Shown: positions 1 through 12,514 of the stretch, piece after piece
Layout: the number at the start of each line of letters is the position of its first letter
How positions within the stretch are numbered: position 1 is the first letter of the stretch
Source: Asterochloris sp. CNOR1
Taxonomy: Eukaryota > Chlorophyta > Trebouxiophyceae > Trebouxiales > Trebouxiaceae
DNA: 64,000 bases
NCBI GenBank assembly: GCA_963969365.1
Contig: OZ017753.1
Coordinates: 1,612,001-1,676,000, forward strand
Direction of reading: 5' to 3'
Translations under genes and position numbers: made by a program
Notes under the pieces: model-generated
Seen by the model: the letters and a program-made list of their open reading frames with translations, nothing else
Databases searched by the model: none
Told to the model about the DNA's origin: nothing

Positions 1-48
1 CAAGAAGCCCAGTCAAACACTTGGCGACGCGGCAAAGTCAGGCAGTGC

Positions 49-1504
49 ATGCCGAGCAGCGATTGGGCAGACGTTCCGCCTGATCTGCTGCCGTTAGTGG
101 CAACAGGACTGTCAGATGATGAAATCCAGTGCTGCAGGTGAGCACATGCACGTGTGCAGGCAGGGCAGATGACATGGTGGTCTGATAGAGGCCTCTTGCC
201 CTGCAGACTTGTGTGCAAGCGATGGCGTCTGGGGTTCTCCCTGGCTGTTCACAGCCTGTGCATGAAGCAAAGCGTGTGGGCAAAACAGTGGCCAGCACTC
301 TCCACTGCATTCCCACTGTGCAGGTAAGCAGTCCATTTGCTGCACCCAGACATTTGATGCATGCACGCATTAGGTCTTCCCTCACACCATTTGTTGTCTG
401 AATGCAGGCGTCTGGACATCAGGAACCTGCAGATCCTGCCAGAGCATGTGCCCATCCTCGCGCAGCTGTCAAGTGTACAAGTGCTGCAACACAGTGACTT
501 CCAGGTGGGGCCGCGCCACACTCTCCCTGTCGCAGCAAGGCCGCCAATCTTGATGCATCCTGGCTCTTGATGGATGGTCCATTGGGGCTTGAGGCAGCGC
601 CTTGGGTGTGCTATCCTTGTGGCAGAGAGCAAGGAGCATGGGCCACTAAATCTAAGTTGGGCAGGCTCTGTTGCACTCAGGCAGGCTCTGCTGCAGCACG
701 ACACGACCAGGGAGCTGACTCGCTGCCCTGCTGCTGTAGTGCCCAGGCAGCCCTGAAGTGTACATCGCACAGCTGACAGCATGGACCAGTGCCCTGCTGG
801 AGCAGGCGCCCCACATGCGGGTGCTGGCCGAGGTGCACACATTCTCCCCCGGGCAGGTGCTCACCGACATGGACGCCCAGCAGCTGGTAGCGCTGCCCAC
901 CAACGTGAGCATCACGCGCCTGTTGCTCACACGCTTGGGGGGAAGCATCACCCTCACTGCCTTTGCAGCAGTGTGCCAGCTCACAGGGCTATCAAGTCTA
1001 TCTGCCACCTGTCGCATGGCTCTCGGGAACAAGGATTTTGAGCAGCTGGCAGGCCTTACCCTGCTCCAAGACCTTGACATTGGCCCCCTGAACAATGTGG
1101 ACGACCAAGGTTTTTTCAAGGGCCTGTCACCTCTCACCAACCTGCAAGCCCTGGAGCTGCAGGGCATGCCTTTGGTGACTGATGAAGGATTTGGAAGTAT
1201 CATCCCCTCCCTTGCCAGTGTCACTAGCCTGTCCCTTGTGAAGTGTGTACAGCTCACCGACGCCTCATTGACCCGCCTCACCAGCCTGCAGCAGTTGTTA
1301 CAGCTTTTCTTCAGCGACAACGGTCAGGGCTGCCCGGAGGGGTTCACAGTCGCTGGCCTTGACCACCTCCTCAGGGACATCCCTGCCCTGGCTTCAGTAA
1401 ACTTTCGGGGGTGCAAGTATCTGAAGATGGCTGACAGAGCTCGGGTCCACAGCAACCTCCACACAGACAGACTGCGACGCATTTCACTTTTGAGCTTGAC
1501 CTGA
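49..1504 (+). CDS. F-box / leucine-rich repeat protein
   Basis: Four exons splice cleanly in frame: 49-137, 207-323, 408-504 and 740-1504 (355 codons). The ATG at 49 is chosen because the F-box starts at once (VPPDLLPLVATGLSDDEI, then CRLVCKRW), so little seems to be missing upstream. The C-terminal two thirds are leucine-rich repeats of the amn1/GRR1 style (LQDLDIGPL, LQALELQGMPLVTDEGF, SLSLVKCVQLTD). Proteins of this layout usually act as the substrate-recognition subunit of an SCF (SKP1-cullin-F-box) ubiquitin ligase; the target cannot be read from sequence. The acceptor of exon 4 is CTGTAG, which is the only nearby AG that keeps frame. A TGTAA motif, the usual chlorophyte polyadenylation signal, lies 50 nt after the stop. 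Exon structure is seen; the SCF role is inferred from the family. Confidence 0.85.
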
Positions 1505-1553
1505 GTGCAAACAGCTGAGGTGCTGAGCTAGTGCTTTGCGACATACACTTGAG

Positions 1554-1558
1554 TGTAA
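1554..1558 (+). terminator. TGTAA polyadenylation signal of the F-box gene
   Basis: TGTAA lies about 50 nt past the stop at 1504. TGTAA is the common poly(A) signal in chlorophyte algae. The motif is short and could be chance. Confidence 0.4.
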
Positions 1559-1697
1559 GTTTGACAGTCATGCACACTTCCATATACTGACGCACGGCTT
1601 CTCAACCTCATGAGATGACGACGTGAGGAGTCTTATGATAGAAGCTAATACATAGCAAGCAGACAGCTGCGAGACAGGTCTGTGTATTGGTCCATCA

Positions 1698-3802
1698 TCA
1701 GCCTGTCACAGCCACTCCAGGGACAGGGACAGAGGTCGTCTGCTGCTGGCCAGGGGGCGCATCAGCAGCAGCCCCAGGAGAGTCACCACTGGCAAAGGAC
1801 ACCGGCAGCTGGGACAGACTGACAACGGGCAGTGCAGGCGCAGGCGGGGACTCGCCAGCGGTCCCTCCAGTGTCGGGCCGCGGTGCAGGTGCAGGCGTGG
1901 CGTGCGCACTGCTGTTGCTGGCAGGCTGCTGCTCTGGCTGGGTCTGCTGGCTGCTGGGCACACTGTTGCCACCGATGTTGGGGAAGCTACCATTGCTATC
2001 CGCCTGGAAAGGCAGGACCTGGTTTATGTTGCGTGCTGGGCCAGGGTCAGCAGGTGCGCTGATTGTCGGGGCGCTGGAGTTGCCCCGGAAGCTGATCTGT
2101 GGAAGGAGCTGTGATTGGCCAAGGTTGCCAACTGGTGCCACCGTGCTGCTGACAGGCAGGGAAGGTGCTGGGGTGGCTGTGGTGTTGCCTGCAGGCGCAA
2201 AGCTGCTGATGTTGACTTGGCACGCCCCAGCCGTTTGCATGCTGGGCTGCAAAACAGCCAGCAGGATGCAAATGCAGCTTGAACAGCAAGAGCTCTGCTC
2301 CACCTCCTGTCACCTGGAGGAGCTGGGGTGGGTTTTACACTTGCTGGAGGCTTCCTGATCTGCACCGCTGTCCTTAGGGCATTCGGCGCCTCCACCACTG
2401 CAAGCGTGCAGGCCACAAGGCTCAGCCTCTGTGGCACAGTCTGCCTGAGAGCTTCTGTGGCCAACTCACACTTGAGGCATGATAAAAGGGCTGTGACATG
2501 TCATGCTCCAGACCTGGCCATCTGGGCCCTGCAACCTGTCAGACAACAGCCTGCGGTGGCTTATTGAGGGCATTGGGCCTCCCAGGGAGGCTCCATGGAG
2601 GACTAACAGGCAGGCGAGCGGTGCGTGCACCTGCTAGCGAGCCAGGCTGCGCCTGGACTTGCTGGCAGTGAACGTCTGCTTGACTGGGAGATGGTTGCAT
2701 GGGCTCACCCTGGCCTGCCGGCGCAGGAGCCGTGGGCCTCTGCGCGGATGGTGCTGCTGGCAGAGCGTTAGGGGCAGGGCCAGGCTGCTGCTCTGCCAGG
2801 GTTGTCAGCTGTGCTCGCACCCTTGCACTGGTGGCCTGGGCTGGGGCCTGGGCAGCTGCTGTGGCCATGTCACCAAGTCCAGCCTGGTGCTGGGTGCTGA
2901 GAGCTGGTGCAGGCGCAGGGGCACTGTTGAGGCCTGCACACATCAGGCGCAGGTGGCACGAGGGCATCAAGCTTTGCAGAAGCAGGGCTTGCTGCACCAG
3001 GCACGGGAGCACAGATGGCGCCCGGGCGCTTGGATGCAACATATTGACGTTTCAGCTGCAGGGCCCTGCCCATGAGTAAGACTCTTGCAGCGGCTGGTGC
3101 ATACCTGGTGCCATGGCAGGTGGCAGCAGCTGCTTAAGTGGAGGAGGGATCTCTCCCGGTGCACCACTGCCTGCCAGTGGCAGCGTCGAGAGCAGACTGC
3201 TGGAGGTCAGCGGGATGGCGGGGCTTGGGCCAAGCTCTGCTGCTGGGCACGCATTGCATGTCTGCTGGCAGAAGCAGCCTCCCACCATCCACTGTGACCG
3301 ACACTTGCCAAAAGTGGCCTACATGTCAGGGACATGGTTAATTTTGGAACTGCAAGCCCATTCAGGTACTTGGCCAGCCATCAGCCAACTAGGCCACCCA
3401 TTGCACTCCCAGCAGCACGCAGATGGAACTGAACAAGGCACTGCTTCGTGTGCAGTGGCATGTGCAGTCAAACGCCGCATGCAGCCACCTTGCAGAGCAG
3501 CATCCCTCTAGTGCAAGCATCTGGCTACCAGAGGGTTGGAGATGCATGTGTGATGCACCGCACCTGTTGGGCACACGTGTAACCTCCTGGAGGCTGCACA
3601 TCGCTGCAGCCGGTGCAGTGCTGAGCCACAGGTGGGCTTTCAAGCAAGTGTCGTCGTGAGAGAGCCTGCACAAATTGACTGATCAGATCTGCAGCCTGCA
3701 TGAGATGACCTTCCAGCTGACCTGTCCAGGAATAACTACGGCTGCCACCACGTCTGAAAGTGCGAGGAAAGCAGTAAGCACAGAGCACCGAACCAAGGGC
3801 AT
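1698..3802 (-). CDS. secreted ShKT-domain protein with long Pro/Ala-rich tail
   Basis: Exons 3722-3802, 3564-3665, 3105-3318 and from 2933 downward join in frame. Residues 1-20 form a signal peptide (MPLVRCSVLTAFLALS...VVA). One ShKT-type six-cysteine domain follows: CSDVQPPGGYTCAQQ, then FGKCRSQWM and CFCQQTCNAC; its QQ/ATFGKC position is interrupted by an intron, as in the neighbouring gene. After this comes a long low-complexity tail rich in Pro, Ala, Gln, Ser and Thr, ending at the stop near 1698. Exon junctions between about 2640 and 2280 are not settled, and an extra small exon with VKPTPAPP may be used. ShKT domains occur in secreted algal proteins, often beside peptidase or hydroxylase domains; none is seen here. 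The tail suggests an extracellular, possibly glycosylated wall protein (inference). Confidence 0.65.
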
Positions 3803-4019
3803 CGAGCCCTGCCCCACAGCTCGGTTCTGGTCTGGCCAAGTTTCAGTGCCTGCTCGGTGCAGCCTGTGCTGGGTATAACTCTCAGGATGCCGTTCAGAGC
3901 TGCCATTCTTGCCGTCACAGTAGCCTTGTCCCAGAAAGCTATGTGGGGAGCAGGGCCAGCCATGGCTTGATCAATTTCGTTCACACTTCAGAGCACAGCA
4001 CAGGCTGAACCAGCTTCTT

Positions 4020-4684
4020 TCAATCAGGACAGGTGCAGTTTGCACACGTGAGCTTGCAAAATCCTTGCATCCAATCACTGGAGCATTTGCCATATGCACG
4101 CTGCATCAAGGGCAGCAGCATGCTGTCAGTGGCGGCCAGCAGGTTCTGCTCCAAGACTTCCTGCCAATCACACCGCAGGTGCGAGCAATCTCTCACCTGT
4201 TGCTGGCAATTCAGGAAAGAGCCGGGTGGGACTACATCATAGCACTCAGCACAAGATTTGCAGGGTGCACAAGTCCCGCAGGTTCTCTGGCAGAACAGGC
4301 CTTGAACCATGAACGCGGCGCCACACTTGCCAAATGCAGCTTGTTGTGGACAGCTGTACATGCCTGCAGCACATTTGGGCATGGCAGTCAGCAAAGAACC
4401 ACTGCCACCATGTGCCACTCAGCCCAGTCTAGGTGCTGCGGCCTCCAAGCAGCCACAAAAGGACACACCTGGCACCACATCAGTGCAGATGCAGCTGTCC
4501 TGCAGAAGCTTGCGGCCTGCCACTGCTGTGGGCACCTGCGGCAAAGGCAGATCACCCTCATGGCATGGGGCAAGGTTTGTGGCTCAAGGGCGTCAAGGTT
4601 ACAAAGGTGCCACACCTCTGGCAGGCCTGCCTGGGACACCCTCATACATGTGCAGGCTAACACGAAGACAAGAACAGAATTCAT
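4020..4684 (-). CDS. small secreted protein with two ShKT domains
   Basis: Exons 4616-4684, 4469-4535, 4197-4363 and 4020-4100 splice in consistent phase to a 127-residue protein. The start at 4684 gives a clear signal peptide (MNSVLVFVLACTCMRVSQA), followed by an RKLLQDSC segment often seen after the signal in algal secreted proteins. Two ShKT-like domains follow: CTDVVPGMYSCPQQ with FGKCGAAFMVQGLFCQRTCGTC, then CYDVVPPGSFLNCQQQ with YGKCSSDWMQGFCKLTCANC. Each domain is split by an intron near its CxQQ segment, so the domains probably arose by exon-level duplication. The next gene on the same strand carries a third related domain, so the two genes look like tandem relatives. Function unknown; extracellular location inferred from the signal peptide. 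Confidence 0.8.
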
Positions 4685-4909
4685 AAATGAGGGGGGGCCA
4701 CTGTCTGGCTAATTGAACAGGGTGTTTCAAGGGTTTAATTGGGATCCAAGTAGCAGCAGAAAGCAGACCAAACTATAGGAGACAGCAGGCCACAGGCGCT
4801 GCAGTCTTCAGAATGCAGCAGGAGCAATGGACACGAAGCACGCCCAGGCGAGAGGCTGTGGAGTTCTCCAAGCATTTGCAGTTAAAGTCACACGTCTACG
4901 TTCCTGCGG

Positions 4910-7900
4910 CTAAACTACACGTGCCCCATGCCGTTTGCGGGCATCTTCGGACTTGGGCTCCCGCTTCTCGGGGGGAGGCACAGCCTGAGACACCTTCTGC
5001 TGTAGCTGTGCAGCCAGCGCTGCCTCCTCATCATTGCTGTCTGTGGAGTCCAGGTAGGCATTGCCACTCCGCCTGGGCTGAGCAGCCTGTGAGCCGTTCT
5101 GAGAGGGCGTGCTGTGCCGCCCAGGCAGGACCTGTTCCCCGGCTGAAGCCAGGTCTCGAACCTGGCTTGACCCAAAGGCCAGCTGCCCTGACTCCCTTGC
5201 TGCCTTGAGACTGGCACCCATCATCTGACCGCTTGGCCTCTGGTAGGCAGGGCTGTCCTCGCCATCCTGGCTGCTCACAGCAGGCATCTCCTGCGCTGCA
5301 GCGTCCTCATCCCGCCTCCAGGTCTTGGGGGCCAGGCAGATCAGCTTGCACCGCGAGTCACCGCTGTTCCACACCCTGCGGGCAGGTCAAAGGTGCTGAC
5401 GGGAGCGTTGTGCACAGCCTGTGGCACACCTCTGGGCACTCGCACTGCAGCATTTGACCATCGCAGCTGCGGCAGCCTCAACCAGAGAACTTTGCGTGCC
5501 GTATAAAGCAGGCGGCAGGCCAAACCTTCAGAGAGCAGGCCTATCTGCCCTCAGGCTGGGGCTAGGCTGCAAGAAGCCTGTCCCTCACTTACATTATCAA
5601 GTGCCAGCGTCGGTCTCTCTGGCTGCTGAAATGTGCTGCCATGCCTTAAGCATACAGCCGCACAGTATCAGCCCACCTCCGCTGAGAGCGTGCCTCATTA
5701 CCCTCAGGGTTCACCACCAGGTCCAGGGGACTGTCCATGGTGCTGGGGATCTGGAAGTAAGCGAAAAGGATCTGGCCAACCGTTTCAGCGCGCGCCTGCA
5801 CAGCGGCAGTCACGGGCTCAGGTGAGCGCACCACGGTCCCGGACCGCAGGGTGGCAGATCAGCCGGAGAGCGGCACTATGTTGCTGGGCGCTAGAGTGGG
5901 AGCTGGTGCCCCTGCCACATGCTGGGACGGCACAATGGCCAGTGACTGCAACCAGCAATTGGCTGTGTCCCAGAGGTGAGCTGGTGACTGTCCAGACACA
6001 AGTGCAGCAAGCCTCACCATGAGTTGCCAATAGGATAGCACCTCTCCCTTAGCAGCCAGCTGCGAGGTGTCCTGCACAGTGACCTCATGCTCCTCACCCA
6101 GCTTGGAGTAGGGCAGCATCACGCCTGGGTTGTATGCCACCTGCACCAGTATGGGATTCTGATGGAGCAATGCACTCTTGCAAATCTGCTGCAGACCTCT
6201 CCCGGCAAGCTGCCTCCCCGGTAAGCTGCCCCAGGTGGACAGGCCTGCAGCAGAGACCTGCCCTCCTGGCAAAGGTTGGTCGTTGCACGAAGCTGGGTTC
6301 TGTTGACATCTCTGCTGCAGAGCTTGTCATCTGCAGCAGCACAGCAGTGTGCTGAAGCTCGGTGCTTGCACCATCCCGGCTGCAGCCTGCTCCACTGTCA
6401 CGCTGGCTCCTCAGACAACCCCGCTTCTTAGGCGCCGCACAGTATGATGTGCACACCTCTTTGGGGCTCTTGAGGGTGCCTGGAGCATGTGAGCGTGCCG
6501 CCTGGTCATGCATGAGCCTTGACGCTGCGGGCATGCTGGCTGTCACAGGGCCCTGTGCTGTTGCAGCTCTGATGTGGTGTGGTTGCAGGCTGCTGAACGT
6601 CTCTGTGACCCTGGCTGCCGACCCCCCCGTGTGAGAGGGAGACAGCTGTGACAGTGACCAGGCATGCAAGCTGACGCATGTGGGAGCCCAACGTCTCCTG
6701 CAGCACGCGGCGGGGCTCCTCACCTGGGTCAGCAGTCGGGCGCTGTAGGCCGTCATGTTGACTGAGATGCCCAGGGGGAGCCGCGAACGGTCCTCAAAGC
6801 GAGTGAGCCCATCAAAGGCGACCTGTGGGCAGACAGGATTTGCTGAGGCAAGCTCAGCAGGTTTAAAGTCGCAAGAATGAGACATGCCACTGATGACAAA
6901 TAGTGGTCTGCAGCACAGTGAAGTACCGCCCACCTTTTCGGTGAGGATGTTGATATCAGGATACTCGGCTTCCTGTAGACACACAGAGAGCTGTGCTTGC
7001 ATGCTAGAACGGCGGCAGATCAGATTTAGATTGGGACCAGACCAGGAAGATGAACAGTTGCAGTGCAACAATGCCAGCCCACCCCTTACCTCCAGCAGCT
7101 TGCGGACATTCAGCTGCACCATGAGGAGCATGCTATCAAAGCGGAGCATGTCAGCAGCGAGGCGCATTTGGATGCCATTGGTGCTGTCCAGGTCAGGGTC
7201 GACCCACCGCGAATCGCACAGGATGATGCAGCACTTGAACCTGCAGCAGCACAGCCACCTGCATGTGGCCCGAAGGGCAGCCCTGTGGTGGTGACGCAGC
7301 GCATGGCTCTGCAGCACACCCAGAGGGACAGGCTCCACCCTCCCGGGATCTGTGCACGGCAGACGGCAGTCCTGGGCATGTGCAGGGTCTGCAAAATGAC
7401 GACGCAGCGCTCAGGCACAGGCAGGGACTCACCTGGTGATGTCCAGGCGGTCTGCAATCTCTGAGCGCTGAAGAGGGTCCCCGGGAATGTGCAGCACCGA
7501 GAGGTTGCGGACGCCTGCCGCTCCACGGGCACGCCCTGCAGCCCAGGGGCAGGCTACTTGGCTCAACTGACTCTGCAAAGCTGCCTGGGCCAGAACGCAC
7601 AATAGAACATGGCCATTGAGCAATTGTTGTCCTGCAGAGTGCTGGCTTGCAGCATGACTGAATCAGGGAGAGTAGTCAGGGTGACATTCAAGGGCTTGCT
7701 GCTGATGGGAAAGTGGGCACGTACCAAGCAGGCCACATCATGGTCGAAGCAGCATGCTACAGGCAGGCCAGAAGACAAAAGTGCAGCAGGGATGTAATCA
7801 AGCTTGTCTACCCATAACCTCCTGGGATGACCACGTGTTGAAGAGAAAGACCTCGCTGCCCCGTGGCAGTGCGGCAGGCCCATGGTCCAGCTCAGCGAGT

Positions 7901-10900
7901 AGGTCCGTCATCAGGACAGTGTCCCCCCAGCCAAGGATGAGCACCCTCTGCAGGCAGGGCAGCACTGCCAGACTGACTGGACATGCTGGCAGACTGCCTC
8001 AGCACCCAGCTGCCTGCTTTGCTGCTGGGCCACTGCATGTCTGGCGACTCCTTGAGACGGGAAAGCTCCGATCAGGCAACATGCACAGCATGTAGCAAGT
8101 TGGCTGCCTTCTGCCTGGCCACAACACAGATGTGCATGACCTCCCCAGCGCACCTCAGGCGAGTCTGAGCAAGAGGAGGTGGCCTCCACAGGCAGCATGT
8201 ACAGGTTGGAGCACTGGGGGGAGGCATTGGCGCTGGTGGAGCCCTGCACTGTGGCCCGCCCACTGAGGGCCACAGGCAGCTGCTCAGCATCAAGTGGTGG
8301 AACAGTGCCCTGAGTGCAGTGCACAAACTTGTCGGGGTCCCAGTCGCCTGCACAGGTCACCAGTTTGCAAAAAGTCATGTGGTTATGCAGAATGGGAGCA
8401 TGACAGCAGCTTGGAGAGGGCTGCATGTGCTATGCTGATTGAGCGTTTGGCAGGAAGGTGCCAAGAAGCACAGATCAACTGCATGGCATGGCACAGTGTG
8501 CAGCAACACAGGACCGACCCTGAGGCAAGGCAGCCCTAGATGCTGCTATGCAGCCAGGCCTGACCAAGCTTGCCTCAGGTGTGCCTAGGTGATCCCAGGG
8601 CAGGCAGTTTTGGGGTGCCGCTGCACCTCAGCTGACCACAGTGGGGCTGGGCAGCAGGGAACTGGCAGGTTGCAGCTGCTGCAGGCACCACCTCACCAGG
8701 GGTGACTGCAATGGGGCGGGGCAGTGGCCTGTAGGCCTCTGAAGCAATACTGGTGGGTCGCATCATGATGAGGGCATCCCCCTTCTGCACACGCGTGTCT
8801 GCAGGAGGGTTGAGCAGGCAGCGCTGGGTAGCGTTGTTGACCAGTCCAAAGACGCTACCGTCCGGAAAATAGTAGGGAATTTCGTCAAAGCGCTTGCCCT
8901 GCACAGGATCAGTCCTGGGATGGGGAATGACAGAAGAGTCTGCGGTATGCTGCTCTGCAGGGGCAGCCAACATGATCTGCTGGGTATAAGCCAGGTACTG
9001 ACTCACAGCATCGTGCAGTGCCCTGCAGCGGGTGGAGCACTGCCCATCCCCAGATGGGCAGAGTCTGCAAATGCAAGACATGCCTGACTGCCTTGGGCAC
9101 ATGCAGCTGTAAGCTCACATGCAGAGGCTTCGACAGCAGCTTGCTCTGCATGTAAAACAAGATGGGAGCGTACATCATTGAAGCGATATGCGGCTGTCAA
9201 CACGCAGGCACACCTCGAGCATGGGAAAGTACTCTAGGTAGCCCTGCGAGCGCGAGTTAAATGACCACAGCATCTGTGAAATGGCGCCCACCACAGGCTG
9301 CTTCACCATGCGTGCCATCCTGAGACACGCACAGGGACTGCTCAGTCACAGCACTTTGGCAGGAACACTTGATCTTCAGCACCAGCAGGTGAGCACCCCC
9401 AGTAAATGTCCTACCAGTATGCTGGGAGGCAGAAGACGCACAGCAGGTCGCCTCATTATGGGGCGTTCAGCTGTCTGAGGGGAGATGCAGCCCATGAGGG
9501 ACAGGGCTTCCGTGACATGCAAGCTGCAGCGGAGTGTGCCTGACCTGCGGGCATTGAGCTGTCCTGATGGGAGCGCAAGCACTCGCGCTGAGCAGCTGTA
9601 CTTCAGCAGCGACACCGCATTGGGAGTGCGCACCTCCACCACAATGTGCCCTGTGCGGGGGTCAGCCACGCCGAAACCTGCGTAAGCAATAGGTGGGAGG
9701 GCTGGCCATGTAGCAGGGACATACAGACGCTTGCTCCAGGGGTAGGTCACACTGCAGTGTGCACGTGCAGCAGATCACAGTGTGATGGGGCTGCTAGACC
9801 AGTGACATGTCCTGTGCAGGGTCCAGGCTTGAGGAGCCTGCACGCATGCATCAGGTCTGTCTGTGACTGTGGACTGTCTCAGCTGCAGCTTGCAGGCACA
9901 GCTGGCAAGCTCATGCTGGGAGACGCAGGCTTGAGGTCTGCTGCCCTGTGTGCGCAACGAGCACACCACGCGATGCCCGTGTGCAGCCAGCACCAGCGGT
10001 GTGTCACCTGGAAAGTCCAGCTCATCCAGCAGCACAGCAGCCCTCAGCGCTTGCGCATCTGCTTCAAGGGGCGGCCTGCAGCACAGAAAGCTGCAGCTCC
10101 AGGAGCCTTCCTGACCTACAAGAAAGGGAGTATGCCTGGTCTTGCACCTTTGACCTGCTAAGGCAGCCAGGCTCTCACGGCATGATGCTGCCCTCTGTTG
10201 ACGTGAGTGTGACAGGTGATAGAGGGAGCTGTTGAGCTGGCAGGGTCATCTCACGGTGGCCGTAGATGCCAGGGCTACCATGCTGCTGAGGCATGTGCCT
10301 CAGGCGCTCACCTGCTGGAGTCTGACACAATGATGGTGGCCGCCGCTGAGCTGGCAGCCACCATTCTGAGGTCATCCGGCACCAGGGGAGACCCCTGGCG
10401 GAACACAAACTGGGTCGAGAACCTCTGAGATTCAGGAATGATGCGCCTGAAGGTGGTCTCCATCTCCAGCTTCTCTCGCTGGCACAGGACGACCACCACC
10501 TTGGCCTCCCCGTTGCGATACGCCAGGCACACCTGTAGTCAGGGCCAGGGAATGTGGTCTCTCTGCACAGCACCACCGCCACCTTTGCCACGCTGTTGCG
10601 GAAGGCCAGGCACCCTCACAGCCAGAGGCGTTTCATGCAGGAAATGCAAATGCAGTGGGCTTCCCATTTGCATACTTTGACACGAGGAACGCCACCTGCA
10701 CATGGCTGCTTTACCTGACTCAAGACTTTCCAGATGACCTCCTCATCCCGCTGGTTCTCCCCATAGCCCAGCACCAGTATCTGCAGGCGTGAGAAGAGCT
10801 CTTCTGTCGCTTGCCTTTGAGACAGCCTTCACGCTGGCAGCTTTGCTGAGCAGCATCTGCCTGCCAGGCCACAGCAAGAGGCAGGTCAGGGTGCAGACGT

Positions 10901-12154
10901 GGCAGCATGGCTTTTTCTGCTTTTCAAGGTGCACATGGCCAGCATCAAACATAATGACCAGTGCTGATGATGGCACCCAGCGCCGGCAGCTGTAGCTGCT
11001 CCCTCACAAGCACCTTTAGAGGCCACACACCATCTAGATCTGGACAGCCTGGTGGCTCACGTGACCCGTCTCAAATACACGCGACCCCCGTTTGACGTTG
11101 TCCTCCAGGACTTGCAGCACCAGCTGTTCCACCAGGGCCAGCACCAGGGCAAAGGCCACCAGCCCAATGGTGGCCACCAGCGGGGCAAAGATCTTGTAGA
11201 ACACAGTGCTTGCGTTCACATCGGGCAGGTCCTGCCCCAGCACGACGTCGAGCAGCTGCAGGGCAGCATCACCAGGGATGACAACAAGATGACAGCAAGG
11301 CGAGTGGTTGTGTTGCAGCTGGCACAGAGCCTGACTTTGGGTCGGGCATGCATCAACCAGCAACAGATGGAGAGAGCAGCCACTCAGGACCAACACCCAG
11401 CATGCACTGCTGCCGCAGTTCAGGAGCCTCACCTGATACACATTTGCCCAAAACCTGCAGCGTGGGCATGTCAGTGTCAGCAGCAGCACAGCTGAGACTG
11501 CTTGAGAGGCATGGCCGCCGCCAATCAAGTGGATAGCAATAAGGGCTTACCCTGTGGCAGTCTCACTGTCTTCTAGAGCCTGTGGTCCTCCAAACTGCAG
11601 GTCCAGGCGATCCACGACTGCTGTCTTGATGAAGGCGCCCAGCACCAGCAAGACAGTGTTGAAGGTGAGGAACAGCTGTAGATCAGACCAGATGTCCTGC
11701 AGCGCAGGGCAGCACATGGAATCGTGAACCTCAGTTGCGCCAATTCTCTGAAGGATGACGAAGCATTCTGACTGCACCTGGCGCCAATTGAAGTATCGGT
11801 ATGCTAGTCTCCCTGCAGGACAGAATAGCCATGTCGATGGCAACCCCTTGCTGCAAATGACAAGGCTGCAGGATAGCATCAATGAAAGTCCAAGACTGCC
11901 GTGGGGGTGCCCACACCTGCATACGCTTTTAGACTGCTGCCCATGCCTCTCTGGCTAGAGCTCTGGGTACTGCTCTTCCTGTCCCGGAGGTTGTCAGCAC
12001 TCTCGGCCTTATGGTCCACCCAAGTGGTCCCAGACCTCGCTGACCCAAAGTTTGCCTGTGTAGACAGCAACTTTGCCTGACGCTGCTCGTCATCATCCTC
12101 TTGCTGAGGTATTGCTGCACTGCAGGTCACAAGACAGCTGTTGAGCAGTAGCAA
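4910..12154 (-). CDS. CASTOR/POLLUX-like ion channel
   Basis: More than twenty exons can be placed, among them 11917-12154, 11778-11812, 11551-11696, 11433-11454, 11061-11255, 10715-10780, 10312-10532, 10008-10075, 9545-9650, 9214-9319, 8697-8898, 8154-8347, 7090-7240, 6934-6972, 6724-6822 and 4910-5375. Order of parts: charged N-terminus; membrane segment LFLTFNTVLLVLGAFI; pore region; membrane segment APLVATIGLVAFALVLALVE; first RCK-type nucleotide-binding fold (ILVLGYGENQRDEEVIW, VVVVLCQREK, SDSS...ADAQALR, GHIVVEV); second fold (RVLILGWGD, NLSVLHIPGDP, FKCCIILCD); then a Gln/Ser/charge-rich tail. This order matches plant POLLUX/DMI1, a ligand-gated cation channel of the nuclear envelope or plastid. 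The first exon may not hold the true start, because a TGCAG just inside it could be an acceptor. One junction between 7840 and 7530 could not be resolved in frame. Compartment and ion are not shown by the sequence. Confidence 0.82.
10480..10619 (-). repeat. duplicated exon start in the POLLUX-like gene
   Basis: The true exon start (10480-10536, LAYRNGEAKVVVVLCQ) has an upstream intronic copy at 10561-10619 that reads LAFRNSVAKVAVVLCR. The copy sits on the acceptor side only. Confidence 0.85.
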
Positions 12155-12514
12155 TCAAGGCTTGATGTACAGCCCCACGCACAGCCCGAATTTTGCTGTC
12201 ACATTGGCTGGTCCACTCCATCGTAGCTGTCATTAGAAATGGGACTGCGACCATTCTTTGTGTTCTGCACATAAGTCGGATGACGGATGCTGCGGGCCCT
12301 CCTTGCAGGGTAGGTCCAGGCACGGTGAGTCAGACACACATGCCCATGACAAGTTTGCCAGCATCCAGCCATCATGAGCAGCCCTGCTCTCCAACTGCGG
12401 TCGAGTCAACGTCAACGCCATCTGTCATCTGGAATTCATGCCTGAATGTGATGTTCAGCTGCTTGGATGTGAGACTGCGTTCGTCTGAATGAAACGAATT
12501 CATAAGTTCAAAGG

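Noticed and set aside
249-842. Open frame of 197 codons on the minus strand
   Set aside because: It is a shadow of the F-box gene; its codons follow the introns and exons of the plus-strand gene and it shows no family motif.
1698-4684. The two ShKT genes as one gene
   Set aside because: The upstream one has its own stop at 4020 and the downstream one its own signal peptide at 3802, so two genes fit better.
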